Shown here: positions 18,975 through 24,455 of the stretch, piece by piece
Layout of the letters: the number at the start of each line of letters is the position of its first letter
How positions within the stretch are numbered: the stretch's first letter is position 1
Origin: Corallochytrium limacisporum
Taxonomy: Eukaryota > Opisthokonta
Assembly (NCBI GenBank): GCA_002811645.1
Contig: PDIP01000073.1
Coordinates: forward strand, 261,929 to 286,383
Length of the DNA: 24,455 bases
Reading direction: 5' to 3'
Position numbers and translations under genes: made by a program
Notes under the pieces: model-generated
Seen by the model: only the letters and a program-made list of their open reading frames with translations
What the model was told of the DNA's origin: nothing
Database searches by the model: none

Positions 18975-19742
18975 ATGACGGTTAAAAAGACTCTGGTCGC
19001 GTTCGACTATGACCATACGATGGTCAAGGACAACACAGACACATTTGTGATCAAAGACCTCACCCCCGGATTCTGGTCCCAAGACTTCAGAAAGGAGGCA
19101 GAGAAAATGAGGAATGCAGGCCAGGGCTGGACAGAAATGATGGACATGGCCATGCTTCATATGCAACAGCGACATGGTATCTCCAAAGAGGACTTCGCCA
19201 AATCGCTCGGACGAGTGGGCTTCGACAAGGAAATGATTGAAGCACTGCAGGTTATCCAGAGCGCCCCGAACCGCGACACAGAGATCCACATTGTTAGTGA
19301 TGCCAATGATTTCTATATCGAGCAGTCTGCACGGGCACATGGTTTCTGGCATTTTATCCACGCCATCCACACGAATCCGACCTACGACAGAGACGGGTTG
19401 ATGCGGGTTAAACCGTACCAGCCGTACGACAAACCCCACGGGTGCGACCGGTGCAATGCGAACATGTGCAAAGGGCTCATTATGCAGGATAAGTTACAGT
19501 TTGAAGATTATGACCATACAATTTACATTGGAGACGGGCGGAATGATTTATGTCCCATCCTGCGTCTGAGGTCGAGTGATCATGCGTTCGTACGGGAAGG
19601 ATTTGCGTTGGAGCGCATCCTCAAGGGCACAACCGGGAATGCGGAAAATGATGCGGATCCGCCTAAACCGCAAGCCCAGGTGCATTACTGGGCCAATGAG
19701 CGCAAGCTGAGGGAGCTGTTTGAGTGGGTCATGCTGGAATAA
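18975..19742 (+). CDS. PHOSPHO1/PHOSPHO2-type HAD phosphatase
   Basis: From the ATG at 18975 (G at -3) the product is 255 residues, the usual size of the family (241-267). HAD motif I is DYDHT (D11 nucleophile, D13 acid/base), motif II is SDA (108-110), and motif IV is GDGRND (186-191) followed by CP. The family-specific CDRCNANMCK (157-166) matches the Cys cluster of PHOSPHO1 and PHOSPHO2. Animal PHOSPHO1 hydrolyses phosphocholine and phosphoethanolamine; PHOSPHO2 acts on pyridoxal 5'-phosphate in vitro. Which substrate applies here cannot be told from sequence. A longer form from the ATG at 18915 would add 20 residues (MGYLFQFISRLHCRL...), possibly a targeting extension, but alignment favours 18975. 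No signal peptide is needed for this cytosolic family. Confidence 0.9.
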   Translation: MTVKKTLVAFDYDHTMVKDNTDTFVIKDLTPGFWSQDFRKEAEKMRNAGQGWTEMMDMAMLHMQQRHGISKEDFAKSLGRVGFDKEMIEALQVIQSAPNRDTEIHIVSDANDFYIEQSARAHGFWHFIHAIHTNPTYDRDGLMRVKPYQPYDKPHGCDRCNANMCKGLIMQDKLQFEDYDHTIYIGDGRNDLCPILRLRSSDHAFVREGFALERILKGTTGNAENDADPPKPQAQVHYWANERKLRELFEWVMLE

Positions 19743-19888
19743 GCAGAGATGTGTGAATCTATTGGACGCACCCGCAACCGTCGCTACCGGCCAGGATCAC
19801 TCCCTATAGAAGGGCAGAGTAGCGAATCGGTGCGGGGGATGGAAATCTGTGCTTATTTTTTCAATAGTAATATATGTGATTGATTGTG

Positions 19889-19894
19889 ATTAAA
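19889..19894 (+). terminator. putative poly(A) signal ATTAAA
   Basis: ATTAAA lies ~147 nt after the phosphatase stop codon in an AT-rich stretch with TG-rich flanks. It is a plausible 3'-end signal, and the same hexamer variant is seen near the transporter and NDUFA5 genes. Confidence 0.4.
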
Positions 19895-20714
19895 CGTTGC
19901 GAATTATGTGCATCTGAAAACATGTACGATGGTCCGTAATCGATGGAATCAACCTACAGCCGGAGAAACGGTTTGGGAAGGATAGCGTTAAATTGTGTCC
20001 ATCGTACTCCTACACAAGGGGATCACGGGCGAAAACCCGTCTGCGGGTGATTTCTGGACCTCACCGCTGACATTCCAATGTCATTCCCACTCGTTGCTCA
20101 GGGCATCCCTCCATCATCTTGTTCTCAACTGACGGTTGAACGTCTGTAGCTGCTGGCTTCCATTGGTATCTCCCCGCCAACTTCTGGGCCAAAGACAAGT
20201 CGAAGTCTTTGTCGCGCCTTCAATGGGCCCGCTTTGTCGTCACCGTACTACGAAGACAGCCAAAACTCCCCGCGCACGCATAGCTCCCTGTGTATCCCCG
20301 CAGAGCTCGGTGCTTCTGATATTCCCGATGAGCATTGAAGCCGCAATCAAAATACAACCAACACACGCGGTCAGCCGTTCACACGACATCATGTTTGCGA
20401 TCACGAAGAATAGCTTGTATGTGTGGTGTGGCAAATGCATCAGCACTGCACCAAACAATGGGCATGCAGCACGATCGGGAGTTCAATGGTACTCACGCCC
20501 TTGCTCCCCTAAAATGTACACTTCACATCCCCAGACTCTCCCCAATGATAACACCTTCACGATCGAACGACCAGCCTTAGCCATCTTGCATGCCATGCAG
20601 AGTAGACAGTCTCTTCTCCATGGACTCGCGAAGGGAAGGATAGAATGTCGTGACCCCCGTCACACCGTCCGCGCGGATGCGGGACGGGCTCTCTGGCCCA
20701 CACTCCCCTCTCTC

Positions 20715-20753
20715 CCCGGCCCCCCCCCCCCCCCGGGGGGGGGGAGGGCCGGG
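20715..20753. repeat. C15/G10 hairpin with matching flanks
   Basis: CCCCGG followed by 15 C, then 10 G, A, GGG and CCGGG. The outer CCCGGCCC/GGGCCGGG arms pair, giving a nearly perfect palindrome of ~39 bp. This is the largest of the poly(C)/poly(G) family in the window. Confidence 0.7.
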
Positions 20754-20899
20754 TCACCCTCGGAGCCCGACGGGCACACACACTCGCGACTGTGTAAAAA
20801 CACAGAGAAGTCCAACCCGGCTTTCTTCGGACCGGTCGTTGTTCTGCTTCCCGGACCGTTAACTCCTTTTGGGCAACAACAGAATCGGGGCCCACAAAA

Positions 20900-20970
20900 C
20901 CACGGAATTCTTATACTGAAAGTACGTAAAGTTTTCCTGTTCGACAGATCCACGGAATTTTTATACTCAA
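20900..20970 (+). repeat. two 21-bp direct repeats, 50-bp period
   Basis: The 21 bp at 20900-20920 (CCACGGAATTCTTATACTGA plus A) recur at 20950-20970 with two substitutions (C to T, G to C). The period is exactly 50 bp. The rest of the unit is only weakly alike. The first copy also contains the TGAAAGTA motif found in other spacers. Confidence 0.7.
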
Positions 20971-23040
20971 CGTTGGTTTCATTGTTGCTGGGGTTCAGGA
21001 TTGGCCACAGGACCAGAGCGTGTGTAGGCAGGAGAACGTGGAACAATGGTATGTTGAGTATGGCTGATCGGCCCGTGCAAGACTGTGTGGTGTGCATAGG
21101 TCAAAGTTACCGGACGAAGACCCTACCGAGGGGTGTGTGTGTGGACACACAAAGGTCTAAACCAGCACTAGAAAATAGTCCTGCCCGAACCACTGCGGCA
21201 CTGCCACCAATCCGGGAATGCCGCCAACTGTGTTTTCTTTTCTTTTTTCCTTTTGGTTTTGTCTGTTTTGTTGCCTTGCCAATGTTTTCACTTTCAATGT
21301 AATTACACTGCCGCACTGCCCCGACTGTGGAAAAAAATAACAACTTACCCTCAAGGTTATGTAGCACCACTCTTGTCATCCGCATGTCTTTCCTTCGTGA
21401 AAGTTTGTGATCACCGGGCGGTGTTTGGGTGAGGGGCCAAGTGAGCAGGTCTCTCTACTCTCTCGGGACTGCGAAAAGGCTGGGCAGTTGTGGGTTTGGA
21501 AATGGACATGCGCGCGGAGTTTGTCTTCCCCAGTTGGTGTCGATGGCTATACGATTTCTATGGTATTTATTTTCAACCAGAGACAGATAAAGAACGTACA
21601 GTCCCCACCAAAACAAATTGAAACCACTTCCGTCCCTACTCGATCAGGAGATGGCAAGCAAAGGGGGAGCCCGATACAAACACCACGGCACAGTGAGGAA
21701 GACGAAGCCGGGAGCCCCTGTTTTCGCCTTTTGGTCTGTAGGAGTGGAGAGTTCCATTTTTGTATTGGATGTTTCTCTGTTTTTCTTTCTCTTTTTTTTT
21801 ATCTTGGTGGCCGGCAGCCTTTTGTGCCTCTCCCGATGAGAAGGAGAGGGGGGGGGTTATGATGCAAAGCTCCCGTAGTGGAATATCTTAGGAAGGGTCC
21901 AGCCCAGTTAATACGTTCTCGGACAAGCAACAACCGGGCATGTGTAGCAGGGAGGGTAAAGGGGGAGGAGACGCACGGGCTTGAGTGAGAAAAAGAGGGA
22001 GGGGGAGGGTGGGGGGGGGGAACGGGCAGTGGAATTTTTTTCCTTCCTTTCTCAGCAGCAGGCGAGGTTCTAAGGAATTTGTAAGCGGGGATGGTCAAGA
22101 AGCAGAGGTGCCATAGGCCCCAACGATTGTTAACTAGAGGTATCCGCACATTAATAGTGCCAATATACTACACTCTATAATCAGAAAGTTGAGGATCAAT
22201 CCAACTAAACAGACATACCGTCGGTATCTCTATTTTCAGTTGGTCGACGGCAATTTGCAGAGTCACTAACGGGACACGTAGGCCGTGCCCAACCCGTCGG
22301 TGTGTCCTCCCTCCGCCTCCGCCTCCCCCTCTCTCCCCCTTCGCTCTCTGTTTCCTTACGTGTTTCCTCGATTGATATAAAAAAATGATTTCAGTGTGAA
22401 AGATAGGCAGACAACAAACTGATTAAGCGGCGGGCAGGTACGACGGGCGGCGATGTGGCGCACCGGTTGAGGAAATTTTCTTGTGGGTATCTCTTTCTTT
22501 TTTGGTTCCCTTCGTACTCATTGTTGCGGAGTGAGTGGGTGAGTGAGTGAGAGTGTGTCTTGCTGCCAAGACGGAGGGGGGGCAATATGAGACCCGTGTG
22601 TCCGCTTTGTCTTCATTTTTTGGTAGTGACGGAACGGTGAAATCTGGGGAGTCCAATAATGTGATCCATTTCTTGCCTGCATTCGGTGGTTGGGTGGGTC
22701 TCCGTCATCAAAGATCGTTCTCCCGCAGCAGCCGTGCTCATCGAGGCGGTGATCTGGGTACGGCGTGTGGTGGATCGACAGATTGTTCACATCTGCACAC
22801 GCATGTCAGCATATTTAGTATTTATTTGAGGACTTTGGGTTAAGCCCAGACCTATCATGAATCAACATTGGATAGACCGGTGGGTCATGCAACATCCAAA
22901 GTTTCTCAACGGCAGGAACAGTGAGCTGCAGGGGTGGATATGGAATCATATAATAAATATATGGAGAGAACGTTGTATTTTGCTACAGATTCATCAGAAT
23001 TCTGACCTCCGGTCCAGACACTAGTCATACTTGCTCCAAA

Positions 23041-23170
23041 AGGCAGGTGAAGAAAAATAGTAGAATATGTCGAGATGCAAATATGATGATCATAAATTAC
23101 ATATAGTTTATATGGGAATACAAAACTGATGATATCTAGATATGTGGTGCTATAAGAATATTGTAACACC
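23041..23170. other. AT-rich patch
   Basis: By my count about 71% A+T over 23041-23160 (85 of 120), in contrast to the GC-balanced or GC-rich DNA around it. It has no recognisable coding content. Confidence 0.5.
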
Positions 23171-23510
23171 CTTTGATACGATGAATGCAGGCAGAGTTCA
23201 GGGTTTGAGCAAATGGCCCTAGCTCCTCCCCTTCCCCGCCAAATATTTCGAGTGAACCACGTGAAATTTTGGTTCATTTACAATGCATCATGGCTTCCCT
23301 GACCCTTCTCGTACGGACGTGGAACACGGGATGCCAGTCCCTTGAAACACCGGCATAGTCTAACGTTCGTCACTCACAGTCAGGTAAACCACCAAACCCT
23401 TTCGGATGTGTGTGTGTCTGTGTGTGTCCCTGCTGTGTCCTGTCTACTACACACACTTTTCATGCATTGGTTCCAAGATCATTGTTTATGGACCTGTCTC
23501 GCGGGCCCAA

Positions 23511-23537
23511 GGAACCCCCCCCCCCGGGGGGGGGACC
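23511..23537. repeat. C11/G9 hairpin
   Basis: GGAA, 11 C, 9 G, then ACCGG. The flanking GG/CC can pair outside the homopolymers. It is the same design as the elements at 9022 and 20715. Confidence 0.65.
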
Positions 23538-23613
23538 GGTAGGGAGCGTGTCCTGCCTGTGCCTTCTGTCCCTCTCTTCCAGTGCGCGGCGGTGGTGTTC
23601 TTTCTCTCATGGT

Positions 23614-23657
23614 CCCCCCTCCCCCTTTTTCCCCGGGCGGGAAAGAGGGGGGGGGGG
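23614..23657. repeat. C/T arm - G/A arm hairpin
   Basis: C6-T-C5-T5-C4 is followed by G3-C-G3-A3-G-A and 11 G. T5CCC pairs with GGGAAAGA and the outer C tracts with the G tract. It lies only ~75 bp from the hairpin at 23511. Confidence 0.65.
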
Positions 23658-23954
23658 TGTTCGCTGAAGCGACGGAGGGCCCCTTAGCAGGGACCCAGAC
23701 ATACAATTCCGAGCCGCGCAGCTCTCCGCCCGGACAGATATTCCAGGGAATATTGTATTCGTGAAAATAGCGGTACATCCACTATAGCTGAAATCCCTGC
23801 CGGGTTTCTGCTCTCCGTCGTCGTAGGATTGGAGCCACACTTTTCTTTGTTGTCTTTTTTTTTCCCCTTCTTTCTAGTTTTTCTTGTGTTTCGCGGCTTT
23901 TTTTTGGGGCGGGGGAGGGCGGGGGGAAGGGTCCGGATTCCTTTGAGGCTGCCG

Positions 23955-23985
23955 CGTGTGCGTGTGCGTGTGCGTGTGTGTGTGT
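23955..23985. repeat. GTGTGC/GT microsatellite
   Basis: GTGTGC hexamers pass into a plain GT run, in gene-free DNA. Confidence 0.8.
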
Positions 23986-24455
23986 ATTCGATCGGCACAT
24001 TCGATCTTTTTTACCGAGCCGGTATTTCATTGTGTATGTGTGTGTTCCATCTCAATCTGTTGTATTTTTATTATCTCTTTCCCTGCTTCTTCTTTTTTTC
24101 GTTTTTTTGGTTATTCTTGTATTTGTTTTTGTTTTGTTGTGTTGTGCGTAAAACCTTCCATTTTGGAAGATCGGAATACCGCGTACCCATGCCCTGCAAA
24201 AGCAAAAGATGCAGGTGCAAACCCCGATAAAGAAAACAAAGAAAAAAGGGGGCGGCCGACCCCGGGGAAAAAGAAGAAAGGGAAACGAACAGAGACGTAA
24301 AGGTGAGGTTTTCATTTGCTACTTTCTTACACACTTCCCGAACACCCGAAGAAGGCGGGCCAATTGACTGGAAACACCAGGCGAGGGGGGGGGCGGAACG
24401 GGCCACATATACGACCAATGGCCACCGTCACCCCGGCCCCCTTCCCTCTCCTCCC

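Larger units (their letters stand above)
19743..24455. other. 4.7-kb gene-free region
   Basis: I see no supportable gene. The longest frame (20136-21302, +) starts from a TTG, has no family resemblance and runs through the C15/G10 hairpin as a Pro/Gly run, so I do not call it. A minus-strand frame at 20240-20458 is hydrophobic but unassigned. The rest is homopolymer runs, purine/pyrimidine tracts and microsatellites, with an AT-rich patch near 23041-23170. The last kilobase is T/G-rich with GT-type repeats. Confidence 0.55.

Noticed and set aside
10008-20058. Similar strings CCGTCTG(T/C)GGGTGATT near 10008 and 20037
   Set aside because: The similarity covers under 25 bp and the flanks differ, so it is not enough to call a repeat family.
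20136-21302. Long plus-strand open frame (388 codons)
   Set aside because: It opens at a TTG, passes through a C15/G10 hairpin as a Pro/Gly run, ends in a Phe-rich T tract and shows no domain. The length is explained by stop-poor GC-rich composition.

Overview
This is a eukaryotic nuclear window with sparse coding. Its five recognisable genes belong to eukaryote-specific families: a KANSL2-type chromatin subunit, an SLC12A8-type transporter, the centriole protein POC1, complex I subunit NDUFA5 and a PHOSPHO-type HAD phosphatase. None occurs in prokaryotes, and there are no Shine-Dalgarno sites or operons. Every gene reads as one uninterrupted frame from a Kozak-like ATG (purine at -3), so no introns are needed. 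KANSL2, SLC12A8 and POC1 together fit a unicellular, centriole-bearing relative of animals (holozoan protist) with few introns, but this is inference; an intron-poor protist of another lineage is not excluded.

Layout. 1-5026 is gene-free and full of CT/CA microsatellites and C-run/G-run hairpins. 5027-5476 (+) encodes a small unassigned protein. It converges, with 96 bp between stop codons, on 5573-8638 (-), a 1021-aa KANSL2-like protein with two C3Hc3H zinc fingers and a long Glu/Gln-rich tail. 8639-12537 is a gene-free divergent spacer with short degenerate repeats. 12538-14571 (+) is the SLC12A8-like transporter. 15414-16835 (+) is POC1, converging on NDUFA5 at 16998-17354 (-). 17909-18374 (+) holds a decayed, 5'-truncated cyclic nucleotide phosphodiesterase pseudogene of PDE9 type, with one in-frame stop and at least five frameshifts. 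18975-19742 (+) is the PHOSPHO-like phosphatase. 19743-24455 is again gene-free, with more hairpins, a 50-bp-spaced direct repeat and an AT-rich patch.

The genes do not form one pathway. They cover chromatin regulation, membrane transport, basal bodies, respiration and phosphate metabolism, as expected of ordinary eukaryotic gene order. The most distinctive observations are the PDE pseudogene and the repeated intergenic poly(C)/poly(G) palindromes. I found no convincing tRNA, rRNA, CRISPR array, intact transposon or viral gene, and nothing that I would call a new multi-gene system.
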